A DNA stretch of 40,660 bases from a virus: positions 1 to 40,660 of the IMG/VR virus record IMGVR_UViG_3300037316_000054; one strand, given 5' to 3'. Positions within the stretch are counted from its first letter, which is position 1, and each line of letters begins with the position of its first letter. The position numbers and the translations under genes are program-made. Positions 1-9,483 of the stretch are shown here, piece after piece. The notes under the pieces were generated by a model, which worked only from the letters and a program-made list of their open reading frames with translations, searched no databases and was not told the DNA's origin.

Positions 1-919
1 GTATTTGATCGACTGTGAAGGTTCTCTTGTCCGGCTCAAGATTGAACAAACAGCGATAATCACCTAGCTGAGCACGGCAGTACAATCCGTAAGCTTCTAT
101 GTTGATGTAGATGGTGTTGGTAAACAGCCCAATGATGCTTATTTCCACCTTACCTAAATCGTCATATTTGATTTCACCTATTTGTCCGCCAAATATGATG
201 ATAGCTCCATTATCAGGATTTTCGTAATCGCATATCTTAAGACGACTGACTGCCTGATCAAAGTATCCTCCGTCAATACGATCTGCGGTGATTTCTCCGC
301 CCAATGTGGTACTGATAGTCACGCCTTGCGTGAGTGAGTTTGCTGCCGAAACGACTGCCGACGCGCTGAAGCCGATCTCATTGCCATAGCGATTAGGAGC
401 GCCACCACCGGTCAAGGTTGAGTGATCCCAGGTGGCACCGGTACCCGAACTAACCGTTATTCCGTTTCCGCCTACGCCGCCAACAATAGCTGTAACTACC
501 ATCACAGTAGCCGCGCCCGGTATGGCGGATGATTGTTCTGAGGCAACAACGTCTGCGTTTTTAACCGTACCAGCACCGAATGTCATGATCCCAGGCTGGG
601 CTCCCGAGGCATTGATAGCGTTAATCAGATTATGACGACTTCCACCGATATTTGATGTAGCATAAACCTTGTCAGGCGCATCGGCCTTGTCAGTGGTGAA
701 TGTGTAGGTATGCCCGTTAATTGTCACAGTTTCCGTATTTTTCGGAGGGTTTTTGAACGTAAGAATCGCCTCTGCATTTTGATCGTTGAAGATGATAGCA
801 TTATCCGCATCAGTAAATCGGATTATAGTTCCACCAACCGGTGCGATTGACCACAATCGAGCAAAGGTTCCTACTTCGTTAGGGAGCGTAGCATTGATTC
901 CAGTGTCACCGGCTCTCAT
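1..919 (-). CDS. GTA-like tail protein, DUF2163 (phage BR0599-type), C-terminus cut by window edge
   Basis: Reading the minus strand from ATG at 919 gives an open frame to the window edge (about 306 aa), so the 3' end is missing. The flanks look like DUF2163: N-terminal RLWSIAPVGG and RFTDADN, then SASAVVSAANSLT, ITADRIDGGYFDQA, GGQIGEIKYDDLG and CRAQLGDYRC. In gene transfer agents and related siphophages this is a distal-tail or baseplate-hub component next to DUF2460. Residues about 58-172 do not belong to the family; they are one copy of the module (VTINGHTYTF ... NLINAINA ... WDHSTLTGG) found three times in the neighbouring DUF2460 protein. The start lies 7 bp after the stop of the upstream mini-gene, with GGAAGGGA nearby as ribosome site. 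Family assignment is fairly sure; the role is inferred from GTA synteny. Confidence 0.82.
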   Translation of the reverse strand, partial: MRAGDTGINATLPNEVGTFARLWSIAPVGGTIIRFTDADNAIIFNDQNAEAILTFKNPPKNTETVTINGHTYTFTTDKADAPDKVYATSNIGGSRHNLINAINASGAQPGIMTFGAGTVKNADVVASEQSSAIPGAATVMVVTAIVGGVGGNGITVSSGTGATWDHSTLTGGGAPNRYGNEIGFSASAVVSAANSLTQGVTISTTLGGEITADRIDGGYFDQAVSRLKICDYENPDNGAIIIFGGQIGEIKYDDLGKVEISIIGLFTNTIYINIEAYGLYCRAQLGDYRCLFNLEPDKRTFTVDQI

Positions 920-925
920 TTCCAG

Positions 926-1081
926 TTATCCCTTCCACTTCATCCCTTTTGGTAATTTCATGTTCATTCTTTTCCTCCCCTTGGGAGCTTTGAATGCCAA
1001 AGTTCCCTTTGATCTTGTGCCAGTGGTGCTTTTTTTCGACGACTTGAATGTTATTGGCGTCGCGCTTTTAGATGATCTCAT
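926..1081 (-). CDS. small Lys/Arg-rich basic protein, 51 aa
   Basis: The ATG overlaps the stop of the DUF2460 gene (TAATG), and the TAA lies 6 bp before the DUF2163 start. The three genes are therefore translationally chained. The peptide begins MRSSKSATPI and ends KLPKGMKWKG; about a third of its residues are Lys or Arg, and there is no hydrophobic segment. Position between two baseplate genes suggests a small virion or assembly factor, or simply a coupling peptide. No family recognised. Confidence 0.6.
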   Translation of the reverse strand: MRSSKSATPITFKSSKKSTTGTRSKGTLAFKAPKGRKRMNMKLPKGMKWKG

Positions 1082-2838
1082 TATACATCCTCCCCCTCAC
1101 GCAGCTCTCGAACGATGATAGAATCGACCGCGCCGGCATCTACCCAATCCAGAACAAGTGTTATCTTATCAGCATCAAAACGCGCTGGAATGTCGTACTC
1201 GAAATCAGCGGTTATGATATGGGTAGCTAACGGAACGTGTCCTGTGTTAAATGCCACAATACCAGTCGTGTAGTCTACGGCGTAAGTCGCAGGATCAATA
1301 GGTGTTGCATTGTCGTACAGAACGACCGTACCAGTAACCGGACGAGTGATCTTTCGAACAAACGGTAAGATGGCATCAGCATAAACCTTAGTCAACTGAA
1401 ACGGGTTGAGACCGCTTCCTGCGTCGCCCGCGTTTGCACCACCGGTAAGTGTCGCGTGATCCCAAGTCCCGACGAGCGAAGCAAGAGTCAGAGCGTTGCC
1501 AGCGACGCCAGCAGTTCTAGCCGTCGCTATGAAATTGGTAGTCGTGGTCGTTGAGGCAGATATTGTCGGATGCACGACTGTTCCGACACCGTATGTTGTA
1601 ACACCAGGAGTTCCGGTAGCGTTGACGGCATCAATGAGGTTTTGTATCGTCGCTACTGTTGTACCGGCGATGTGAACCGCGTATGGAACACTGGCACTTC
1701 CTGCAACGAATGTATAAACCTGTCCATTGAGAGTGACAGTGTTCGTATCAACGATTGGTCCAGCGGAGCCTCCTGAAAGGGGTGAGTGATCCCAGGAGCC
1801 ATCGATCGTTTTACTTACCGCGATTGAGTTGCCAGCGACACCAGCTGTCTTAGCTGTAGCCACCATTGTATTTCCTGGTCCGACCGATCCAGCGACAGTC
1901 GGATGTACAACTGTTCCTGTCCCATATGTTAAGAGTCCCGGAGTTCCAGTACCATTTATTGCGTCAATCAAATTCTGTCTAGTTGATGGTATGTCACCGC
2001 CAATAACGTGAACTTCGTAGGCAGCGGTCGTATTCCCAACTACGAACTCATACGCCTGTCCGTCGATCGTGACGGTAGTTCCATCAGCCGGTTCATCCAC
2101 ACCACCGGTAAGCGTTGAGTGATTCCAAGAACCAGCTCCACCAATGTTCGTAGTCGTAGTTATTGCATTGCCCGAGACACCAGCTATTATAGCCGTTGCA
2201 ACGATAGTGCTTCCAGCTCCGGCTGAAGCAGATACGGTCGGATGTGCAATTGTCCCAACACCATATGTCGTTAAACCCGGAGTCGCCGTCGCGTTTATTG
2301 CGTTGATAAGATTGTCAATTGTTATTGCAGCGCTAACACCAATTTTGACTTTATACGCCGCATCAGCATTGCCGGTAGTAAATGTATAAATTGACCCGTC
2401 GATCACTACCGTCTTTGAATTGGCTGGATTAGAATCAATTTCTAGGACGGCTGTTGCGGCTACAGACGGTATAAAAGTCAAAGACGCCGTTGCCGAACCA
2501 CCGGGAGCATAGGTGAGAGTTCCTACTGCCGCTTTTGAAACTGCGGTTCCAGTTCCAAGCACTTGCCCAACGGCAGTGTAATCTGACCAATCCTTGAAGC
2601 GAAAACCAAACGCGCGTCCACTGCGTGCATAGAAGAAGCTGAGTACCAGTTGATAGTCCTCTTGATCTCGAATGCCGTACATAATGTCCCAGGTCGCACG
2701 TGGAAGCGCCCAACGCTTGTTGCGCTGCTCTCGACCGGAAGTCATCATGATAACCGTCGTATTGAACTCTGGTCCGCCTTTCGAACCAGCTTCAATATAT
2801 TCCGGCAATCGAGTGTCGTGGAACTGAGAAGTAACCAT
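1081..2838 (-). CDS. GTA-like tail protein, DUF2460, with three inserted repeat modules
   Basis: 585 aa. The N-terminus is classic DUF2460: the start through residue 90 carries LPEYIEAGSKGGPEFNTTV, RNKRWALPRATWDI, a DYQLVLSFFYARSGRAFGFR stretch and FKDWSDYTA. The C-terminus (about 474-585) also fits: NPFQLTKVYA, KITRPVTGTV, VDYTTGIVAFNTG and FDADKITLVLDW. DUF2460 is normally about 200 aa, so roughly 330 residues are extra. They are three tandem modules (about 141-246, 252-357 and 364-467), each with a VTIDG/YTF start, NLIDAINA centre, GVAGN turn and WDHxxLTGG end. It acts in the distal tail or hub. Start ATG overlaps the tape-measure stop (TAATG), with AAGG upstream. The insert probably decorates the tail tip; its ligand is unknown. 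Confidence 0.88.
   Translation of the reverse strand: MVTSQFHDTRLPEYIEAGSKGGPEFNTTVIMMTSGREQRNKRWALPRATWDIMYGIRDQEDYQLVLSFFYARSGRAFGFRFKDWSDYTAVGQVLGTGTAVSKAAVGTLTYAPGGSATASLTFIPSVAATAVLEIDSNPANSKTVVIDGSIYTFTTGNADAAYKVKIGVSAAITIDNLINAINATATPGLTTYGVGTIAHPTVSASAGAGSTIVATAIIAGVSGNAITTTTNIGGAGSWNHSTLTGGVDEPADGTTVTIDGQAYEFVVGNTTAAYEVHVIGGDIPSTRQNLIDAINGTGTPGLLTYGTGTVVHPTVAGSVGPGNTMVATAKTAGVAGNSIAVSKTIDGSWDHSPLSGGSAGPIVDTNTVTLNGQVYTFVAGSASVPYAVHIAGTTVATIQNLIDAVNATGTPGVTTYGVGTVVHPTISASTTTTTNFIATARTAGVAGNALTLASLVGTWDHATLTGGANAGDAGSGLNPFQLTKVYADAILPFVRKITRPVTGTVVLYDNATPIDPATYAVDYTTGIVAFNTGHVPLATHIITADFEYDIPARFDADKITLVLDWVDAGAVDSIIVRELREGEDV
1438..2418 (-). repeat. three tandem ~105-codon modules inside the DUF2460 gene
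   Basis: Three diverged direct repeats of about 105 codons, spaced 111-112 codons apart, recognisable in protein by TTYG-G-HPT, GVAGN and WDH-x-x-LTGG. They are diverged at the DNA level (different codons), so the expansion is not recent or has been under diversifying drift. A fourth copy sits in the DUF2163 gene (about 404-748), and looser relatives occur in the tail tube and a head protein. Confidence 0.8.
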
Positions 2839-5800
2839 TATTGCGCCTTTGCAGCGTTTGAAACGGCCTTCGCAAGACGAGCCATTATCTGCTTTTCAGA
2901 ACGACGGAACGAATTAGCATCAGTTACGCCATTGATATGCATGACGATGCCTCCTCCACCGCCACCACCACCGCCACCACCGTCGCCATAGCGGACGTTT
3001 GACGGACGACTGACGTTAACTCTCTCGCCCGGTGACGCACGGAAGTTGACCAACTGAGAATCGGGTCCACCGAAACCACCAACGTCGAACGCACCGCCAG
3101 TTGCGTAACCCAGTGGTGAGTTGTAATTTACGTTACCCACACCAGTGTTAACGTCTATATACGGAACTGGATTCTGCGGACTATAGTTATAATTCGTTGA
3201 ATACGAACCAGTCCCGTACGACCCGCCATTAGCAAGTGGGCTACCATCACCGGCAGTGCTACCATTACTATTGCTGCTACCACCACCGCCGGACGGTAAA
3301 AAACCAGACCCGTTGCCACTGACCGGAGTATTACCAAGATCGGTAACTGTAAAGCCAGGAGAGTCCGGTATGTTAAAACCGTACATCATATTTTGAGGTA
3401 CAATATGACCGTCGACCAGCTCGTACTGATAATCCGCGCTCGTGTTGGTCTTGCTGTTCCACCAACTACTTTGTCCAATAGTTTTCCCTCCTGTTAGTTG
3501 GTTAATTTGGGCTGGCGTCAGTGACATACCACTGAGCCATTGGTCATAAGTCAGCGTAGCCGTTAGTTTTTCAACTACACGCCCAAGAGAATCCAATGTG
3601 TATGTATATTCGTTCTGATATGGAGCACTTGGATCAGGTTTAACTTGATTTCCTGTGCTTGGATCAAAACCACCCAACCCACTATCTATCGGAGAATCAA
3701 CAATCGCAAAACCAAGCTTTTTAATAGTGGCTAAAATCAACGGGTCTACATTCGTTACCAGCGAACTGGTATCAGCCGCTTGTGCAGTTGCAACCGCATT
3801 ACTGAACGGACCCTTGATATCGCTATCCAGAGCTGAGCCATAAACCGCAGCAATAAATGATTCAGCCCAAGGATACAAGTTCTCTAAGCTGCGAACATTT
3901 TCAAAGTACGGATAGAGCCCATTAGACTTTGCAGCTATACCTACCTGTCCAGACGGGCCTTTTGTTTTATATTCGCTCCAATCCATCGAACCCATCTTCA
4001 AAATAGCATTGACCAATGTCACCTGATCGGTTGTCATCTGTCCGGCTTTCACCGCTGCCGCAAGAGTTGGCTGATATGCATCAGCATATGTCTGAATTGT
4101 TGTATCGTAAGCCTTTGGAAAATCAGCGCTCGGAGGAGGAAGAATTGCCATGTCATTCTTCGTAGCCGCTACTCCCGCAGAAGTAGGACCTAGTTGATAT
4201 CCGCCTCTCTGATAACCGAACTGACTGCCGGATGAATTAGGCATAAAACCTTCAACGCCAGCCTCTCCGACCAGAGTCGGTGTTCCAGCCGGGACAGCGC
4301 CGCCAGTAGCACGATGTAGCATTGCATTCGTCTGAGAGTTGTTGAAAACATAGCCGGGCTGGCTCGTGACGATAATTTCTGGTCCTTGCTCTCCGACAAG
4401 GACCGGTCCTGGTGAAGTAAACCCGCCTGAAGCTTTCGCCGGGATTGCTCCTGTGCCACTAGGCAGAGAACCGGCAGGAAGACCAGCATCGCTCATGACC
4501 TTGGCGAGTTCTTTCGTCTTGTCAATAATAGCTTGAAGGTCTTTTATCGCCGCCGATGAATAGTTATCCATTGTCGACGTAGCTTTGTCAAGGGTTACGC
4601 CGTCGAGATTTTTAATCTCTGTTTCTGCGTCCTTTGTGTCTGGTGTGACTGCTCCTTTGAATTTGTCATCTGTTGCCTGAGCCAGTAAGTCAACAGCGGT
4701 AGTAAGAGGGGCAAAATTGATACCAGTTGCCATATTTTTCAAAGCGTCAGAAGTTTGTACTATCGGGTCCTTAACTGCTTTCGCCTTGTCGCCCATTTCC
4801 CCCAACGACTTCACATTGCCGTCGAGAGCACCTTGGAAGCCAGTAGAAAACTTCGAAGCATCAGTCATGTCGTTAGTGAAATCTTGAAGATTTTTAGTTG
4901 GTTGCGCACCGGCAGCTGCTATTGCATCAAACGCCTGCTTAATAATGTCTTTCGTCTTTGTAGCATCACCACCTGCGGCGGCTATCTTGTCTTTGAATGT
5001 TTGTGCAAACGTGTCAACCCCATCCGCCGCATCTTTCATGCTCGCCGCCATCGCACTGCTGACCTGTTTACCAGCTGGTACGGCTGCTTGCAAATCTTCG
5101 ATAAGTTTACCCTTTAGCGCGGCAGACATCTTATCGATCGAACTGGTGGCGTCATCCATGCGAATACTGTTAACGTCCTTGCCTCCCGCTACCATTGCCT
5201 TCGCAGCGTCGGCACCGGCATACAGAGCGTCCTTAAGCAACTTCACATTATCGATCCACTTAGGGTCAACGGGATCGGCACCAGCGGATGTATCGGTTGC
5301 TGCTGGCGCACTCTTTGCTGCTTGCTTATCTTCCTTTGCCTGTAGCTTGTCGCGTATCGATTGGATTTTGTCATCTTTCTTCTGCTCGTCATCAACTGCT
5401 TTGTTTGCAGCTTTTTGACTGTTCGCAGCCGACTTGTCATATGCCGCGTTTTCCCTCGCAGTTTTAGCATCGAGCGCTTTAGCAGCTACATCGTATCCCT
5501 TCGTTTCTGCATCAGCTTTCTTTTGTGCAGCCTCAGACGACTTTGCAACAGATTGATCGTCTGCTAATTTTTGTTTATCTGCCGCCTTCTGAGCTGCTGA
5601 AACACTTTTACCACCAGCAGTATCCGCCGCAACAGCTGCCTTATCAGCTGCTATTTGTGCAGCATCACCACGCTTCTTATACCCTTCAGAAATTTTTGCG
5701 GTCGCATTATCGTGAGCGATTACTTCTGCATCCGAAGCGGCACGAGCCTTAGCAGCCATTGTGTCATGCATTTTCGTATTAGCATCGAGTTGTTTCGCGT

Positions 5801-8528
5801 ATGCTTTTGCTGCATTGTCGGCTGTTTTGTTGTCTATTGCTTGTATCTGGTCGCTAGCCTTCTGAGCCGCAGCCACTATTTTCGCTTGAGCCTTGTCCAT
5901 GACAGATGAAGCGACAGTGATGGAATTGTTTCCATTGTCCGTAACCGAAGCACCCCCGGCGCTAGTTGGGGTTGATCCGCTTTGCTCTTGCACAGTTTTT
6001 TCGTCTTGCAATGCTTTCGATAGCTTTTGAACGGAACTGGCAGCGGCATCGCTAGAATCAACTATCGTCTTGTTTCCTTTAGCAGCATCCTCCGCAGCCG
6101 TATTGTAACCAAGAAGCTCTGTGCGGATGTACTTGATGGCATCACCGATAAGCGGAATCTTTTCGATCCAGGTCAATGCCGTGTCGAAGATAATACGCAT
6201 TCCCTGCCAGAAATCGCTCCAAGACTTTCCGGTAGCCAATAGTACAGCCTGAACGCCAATAAAGAAAACGACGAGAGGCATACGAATGACGGAACTAACG
6301 AGAGTAATCAGTCCTCTCATGGCAACCATAAGACCGCCTGTAATCGCGGAACCGATCGCCTTAAATACACCAGAAAGTCCTTCGACTGCGTAAAGCTCGC
6401 GCAAGGCAATTGCAGCTGCTTTGGAGGTTGTAGCCAAATTACTAAAAGCGTTCGCGATATTTGTAATGGTTGACGCAACATTTGCGGCAACCATATCCCA
6501 CAATGCTTTAGCCGCAGTGCTAATCATCTTTGCAGCGCCATCAGCATTGGTTGCAAGTGTCCATACTCCCTTAGCTATATTGGTGATGACATCTACGACC
6601 GAACCAACGGCGAGACCAGCAATCGCACCTGCGGTTTTTGTTACTGCCGGTGCAACCTGAACAAACGCCAGAGTAAAATCTTTGACATAGCTAATGACAC
6701 TACCGAACGACTGAGCAATAGCTAGGATTGCTTTTGCGCCTTTTATAGCAAGATAGGCTTCGAGAACATCTGCAAGGACTTTAGCATTGTCACCGATGAA
6801 CATGAAAACTGACTTCGCACCGTCGAACAACGTCTTCAATGCACTACCAATGTTATCGGCAATCTTTTGCCACTTTTCGCTCAGTACAGGCAGACCAGAA
6901 GCTTGATCTATTACGTATTTTTGATCTTTTCCAACTACCAGCATGTCATTGGCTAGAGCAGTTAAATCTTGTCCAAGAGCCTTCATAGGACCAGAACCAC
7001 CAGTACCAATGGTTTCTAGCATAACCTGCCAAGCTGCTTGTAGTTTTCCCACGCCTACCGACGCGCGATCAAGAGCCGCAGGTAGGCCGCTTCCGTATTC
7101 AGCAGCTAATCCTTTAGCAAATCCGATAAGTGTGTTTGCTCCAACTTCATTGTTCTTAACCATCTCCGCCAATTTATCTGTGCTTACACCAAGAGACTTA
7201 GCATAAATAGCGATAGCGCCAGGAAGTTCAGTTGCCATCTGGCGACGTAGCTGTTGACCGCTGACGTAGCCACGGTTCATAACCTGCTCAAAAGAATTCC
7301 AAACGTTTTCTGCTTGACGACTGTTTAGACCAAGAACTACCAAGCTATCTGATAAGTCTTTGACCATGCCGTTAATATTTTCGATTGATATGTTATTTTC
7401 TTTGGCAGAGGCATAAAATCTCGCCATTGAATCTTGAGATTCATTAGTTGCCAAGCCGAGTCGAAGAATAGTATTCTCCATAACTCCCATTTCAGTCGTA
7501 GCTTCTTGACTGTCTTTTGAAACTGCATGCATAACGGCGGAAAAATGCTGAAATTGATTAGCTGCGTTGTAGATGCCTTCGCCGATCTTCAGGACACCCT
7601 CACCGGTCAAGACAGCGAAGAAGGCTTTAACCATTGGAATATTGGCGCTCATTGTTGAGCCGAGCGTGCCTACCTCGGTGCTTGCACCTTTAATGCCATT
7701 GGAAAGAGCACCAGCACCACCAGCGCCTCCTACCGCAGCCAGTTCAGTGCCTAGAGCCTTTGCTTCATCAGCGGTTAGAGCCATCTGAGTCTGCAAAGCC
7801 TTAAGCTCACCAGTAATACCAGCGAATCCGGAACCACTTGCAGAACCAACGGTACCAAGCTCAGTGCCGAGAATCTTTGCTTCATCAACGGTTGCAACCA
7901 TCTTAGCCTGCAAAGTGGTAAGCTCGCCAGTAATACCAGCAAGACCCTTGCCGCTCGTAGAACCAATGGTATTTAGCTCAGTGCCGAGTACCTTGCCGGC
8001 ATCAGCGGTTGCAGTCATTTTTCCTTGTAAAGTGGTAAGTTCGCCGCTCAAACCGGCAAGTCGAGAACCGCCCGCAGAACCAATGGTATTTAACTCAGTG
8101 CCAAGTACCTTACCGGCATCAGCGGTTGCAGTCATTTTTCCTTGCAAGGTAGAAAGTTCGGTACTCAAACCGGAAAGTTTAGAGCCACTTGATGTACCAA
8201 TGGTATTCAGTTCAGTGGCGAGCACCTTAGCAGCATCCGCTACCGCAGTCATCTTTGCAGATAGTGCAGTTAGTTCACTGGTAATGGCGGAAAAACTTGG
8301 AGCCTTCAAAGATTCGAGCGCAGCGTTGAGCGCTTCGATTTGAGAAATCGCCGTCTTTACGCCTGGAAGGTTGAAGGCAGTATTGACGGTTTGCATTGAC
8401 TTTTCAGCAGAACCGCTTAGCCCTGATAGAGCTGACTGTATAGAGGCAATAGCAGAGGATATCTCGGATGCGCCAGTCTTAGCGCCCGAAGCATCAATTG
8501 TAAAACTAACGCCCGCTGAAGTTGCCAT
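2838..8528 (-). CDS. tail tape measure protein
   Basis: 1896 aa, the longest gene, placed between the chaperone pair and the distal tail genes as expected. Residues about 325-510 match the tape-measure N-terminal domain (TIGR02675 type: MENTILRLGLATNESQD, GYVSGQQLRRQMATELPGA, ...KLAEMVKNNEVG). A hydrophobic stretch follows (GGLMVAMRGLITLVSSVIRM, MPLVVFFIGVQAVLL), then a long Ala/Lys/Asp helical region (AQKAADKQKLADDQS and similar). The C-terminus has an 11-Gly run (about 1850-1860), then HINGVTDANSFRRSEKQIMA, the end motif of GTA/lambda-type tape measures. The N-terminus carries five 39-aa repeats. It sets tail length and is probably ejected with DNA. The ATG overlaps the upstream stop (TAATG). 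Confidence 0.95.
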   Translation of the reverse strand: MATSAGVSFTIDASGAKTGASEISSAIASIQSALSGLSGSAEKSMQTVNTAFNLPGVKTAISQIEALNAALESLKAPSFSAITSELTALSAKMTAVADAAKVLATELNTIGTSSGSKLSGLSTELSTLQGKMTATADAGKVLGTELNTIGSAGGSRLAGLSGELTTLQGKMTATADAGKVLGTELNTIGSTSGKGLAGITGELTTLQAKMVATVDEAKILGTELGTVGSASGSGFAGITGELKALQTQMALTADEAKALGTELAAVGGAGGAGALSNGIKGASTEVGTLGSTMSANIPMVKAFFAVLTGEGVLKIGEGIYNAANQFQHFSAVMHAVSKDSQEATTEMGVMENTILRLGLATNESQDSMARFYASAKENNISIENINGMVKDLSDSLVVLGLNSRQAENVWNSFEQVMNRGYVSGQQLRRQMATELPGAIAIYAKSLGVSTDKLAEMVKNNEVGANTLIGFAKGLAAEYGSGLPAALDRASVGVGKLQAAWQVMLETIGTGGSGPMKALGQDLTALANDMLVVGKDQKYVIDQASGLPVLSEKWQKIADNIGSALKTLFDGAKSVFMFIGDNAKVLADVLEAYLAIKGAKAILAIAQSFGSVISYVKDFTLAFVQVAPAVTKTAGAIAGLAVGSVVDVITNIAKGVWTLATNADGAAKMISTAAKALWDMVAANVASTITNIANAFSNLATTSKAAAIALRELYAVEGLSGVFKAIGSAITGGLMVAMRGLITLVSSVIRMPLVVFFIGVQAVLLATGKSWSDFWQGMRIIFDTALTWIEKIPLIGDAIKYIRTELLGYNTAAEDAAKGNKTIVDSSDAAASSVQKLSKALQDEKTVQEQSGSTPTSAGGASVTDNGNNSITVASSVMDKAQAKIVAAAQKASDQIQAIDNKTADNAAKAYAKQLDANTKMHDTMAAKARAASDAEVIAHDNATAKISEGYKKRGDAAQIAADKAAVAADTAGGKSVSAAQKAADKQKLADDQSVAKSSEAAQKKADAETKGYDVAAKALDAKTARENAAYDKSAANSQKAANKAVDDEQKKDDKIQSIRDKLQAKEDKQAAKSAPAATDTSAGADPVDPKWIDNVKLLKDALYAGADAAKAMVAGGKDVNSIRMDDATSSIDKMSAALKGKLIEDLQAAVPAGKQVSSAMAASMKDAADGVDTFAQTFKDKIAAAGGDATKTKDIIKQAFDAIAAAGAQPTKNLQDFTNDMTDASKFSTGFQGALDGNVKSLGEMGDKAKAVKDPIVQTSDALKNMATGINFAPLTTAVDLLAQATDDKFKGAVTPDTKDAETEIKNLDGVTLDKATSTMDNYSSAAIKDLQAIIDKTKELAKVMSDAGLPAGSLPSGTGAIPAKASGGFTSPGPVLVGEQGPEIIVTSQPGYVFNNSQTNAMLHRATGGAVPAGTPTLVGEAGVEGFMPNSSGSQFGYQRGGYQLGPTSAGVAATKNDMAILPPPSADFPKAYDTTIQTYADAYQPTLAAAVKAGQMTTDQVTLVNAILKMGSMDWSEYKTKGPSGQVGIAAKSNGLYPYFENVRSLENLYPWAESFIAAVYGSALDSDIKGPFSNAVATAQAADTSSLVTNVDPLILATIKKLGFAIVDSPIDSGLGGFDPSTGNQVKPDPSAPYQNEYTYTLDSLGRVVEKLTATLTYDQWLSGMSLTPAQINQLTGGKTIGQSSWWNSKTNTSADYQYELVDGHIVPQNMMYGFNIPDSPGFTVTDLGNTPVSGNGSGFLPSGGGGSSNSNGSTAGDGSPLANGGSYGTGSYSTNYNYSPQNPVPYIDVNTGVGNVNYNSPLGYATGGAFDVGGFGGPDSQLVNFRASPGERVNVSRPSNVRYGDGGGGGGGGGGGIVMHINGVTDANSFRRSEKQIMARLAKAVSNAAKAQ
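7701..8285 (-). repeat. five 39-aa (117-bp) tandem repeats in the tape measure N-terminus
   Basis: Residues about 82-276 repeat with a 39-residue period: GELTTLQGKMTATADAGKVL followed by GTELNTIGS and a short Gly/Ser linker. The central copies are nearly identical at the DNA level; the outer ones are diverged. Heptad-like spacing suggests helical segments. Copy number could alter tail length by whole repeats. Confidence 0.85.
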
Positions 8529-8890
8529 TATTTTCCACGATTACGTTTCGAGTCTTCGATTTTACGCTTTGCAAAAGCGTCCTCTATCAACACGTCGTCG
8601 AGAGTTATTACAGTCTGAAGAAGTAACTCGATATCATCTTCATTGGATATACGACGTAGCTGACAAAAAGCAAGAATCTCGGAAATAGTTGTGCTTTCCG
8701 GGAGACCATTAGATGAAAATTGTCGGGCAGAAGAAAGAATGTTGTAGGCATCCCACAGCCAAACAACATCCTCATACATCTCCGGAGCCGGAGCCATTCT
8801 CTTGGACTTGATGCCTTTTTCCTCAAGTGACTTGAACCACTCTCTGTCCTTCTTAGAGTATTTCAAATGGTACTTAAGGAATTCGGTTAG
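8528..8890 (-). CDS. tail assembly chaperone, -1 frameshift extension (gpGT-like C-terminal part)
   Basis: About 120 codons in the -1 frame of the preceding chaperone, open from the slippery site to TAA at 8528. Used alone it would need the weak TTG at 8866 and has no Shine-Dalgarno sequence. It is therefore best read as the second half of a fusion of about 259 aa (139 + 120). Sequence includes WLWDAYNILSSARQF and EILAFCQLRRIS, similar in layout to small proteins lying just before tape-measure genes. By analogy with lambda gpGT, the fusion would bind both tape measure and tail tube during assembly. Stop and tape-measure ATG overlap as TAATG. Function rests on position and the frameshift, not on strong sequence similarity. 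Confidence 0.75.
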   Translation of the reverse strand, partial: LTEFLKYHLKYSKKDREWFKSLEEKGIKSKRMAPAPEMYEDVVWLWDAYNILSSARQFSSNGLPESTTISEILAFCQLRRISNEDDIELLLQTVITLDDVLIEDAFAKRKIEDSKRNRGK

Positions 8891-9306
8891 TTTTTTAAGC
8901 CTTCCTCGTCCTGCTCAGGCTTGAACGTCTCGATCTCGATCGCAAGAGAAAAGATCGTATCGCGAAGCTCGGGAAGAGCCGTAAGTAGCTCTACCTTGTT
9001 ATCGTAGGTGCAAGGAAGCTCGTTGTCGCCGGCCTTAACACCCTTCCAATCGACAATGACGCCCTTCGCCATTTGCTTGATAAGGATTTCCAGGCTGGTA
9101 GCGTCAGGTAGTTCCTGTCCGCGACGAGTGAGGCCGATATACGGCTTCATGAATTCAGTGCGAGCCTTCTGGCTGACTACACTCTTGAAGCGACGAAGCT
9201 TGACGGAGATTTCTTTGGTGAGCGGGAACCAAGTTCCATTTTCCGCCTTGTCTTCGTCGATAGCGAACGCAGTAGCGATGTTGAGAGTCGATAGATCGAG
9301 TGACAT
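8887..9306 (-). CDS. tail assembly chaperone (gpG-like)
   Basis: 139 aa between tail tube and tape measure. It begins MSLDLSTLNIATAFAIDED and contains the layout of phage tail-assembly chaperones: a short beta-rich start, a Lys/Arg helix, DWKGVKAGDNELPCTYDN and a C-terminal acidic helix (PELRDTIFSLAIEIETF). It ends GLKN-stop with the slippery run A AAA AAC directly before TAA. Start ATG follows AGAAGAG about 7 bases upstream. It should be made in excess over the frameshifted fusion and coat the tape measure before tube polymerisation. Confidence 0.8.
   Translation of the reverse strand: MSLDLSTLNIATAFAIDEDKAENGTWFPLTKEISVKLRRFKSVVSQKARTEFMKPYIGLTRRGQELPDATSLEILIKQMAKGVIVDWKGVKAGDNELPCTYDNKVELLTALPELRDTIFSLAIEIETFKPEQDEEGLKN
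8890..8896 (-). other. programmed -1 ribosomal frameshift site (A AAA AAC, then TAA)
   Basis: On the minus strand the zero-frame codons TTA AAA AAC TAA contain the heptamer A AAA AAC in the right phase, immediately before the stop. After a -1 slip the reading continues CTA ACC GAA TTC and runs open for 120 codons into the next ORF. This matches the G/GT arrangement conserved between tail tube and tape measure in many siphophages. Confidence 0.8.
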
Positions 9307-9483
9307 TTTTTACTCTTCTAGTTGGTTGTTGTCGAGCACGCCGGGTGGAGTGCAAGGTAGCCGAAGAGGATTATGAACTACACCAGCTCTTCGGGTCTGG
9401 CGTCTTGAAATGATATCAGGGAGATTTGTCAGGCGAGGGAGAACTATCTGTTCTCTTACCTACACCTATTGGACAAGTTTTCA

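Noticed and set aside
4755-5909. Several plus-strand ORFs opposite the tape measure Ala/Lys region
   Set aside because: They are reverse-frame shadows of a low-complexity helical repeat region and lack start signals.
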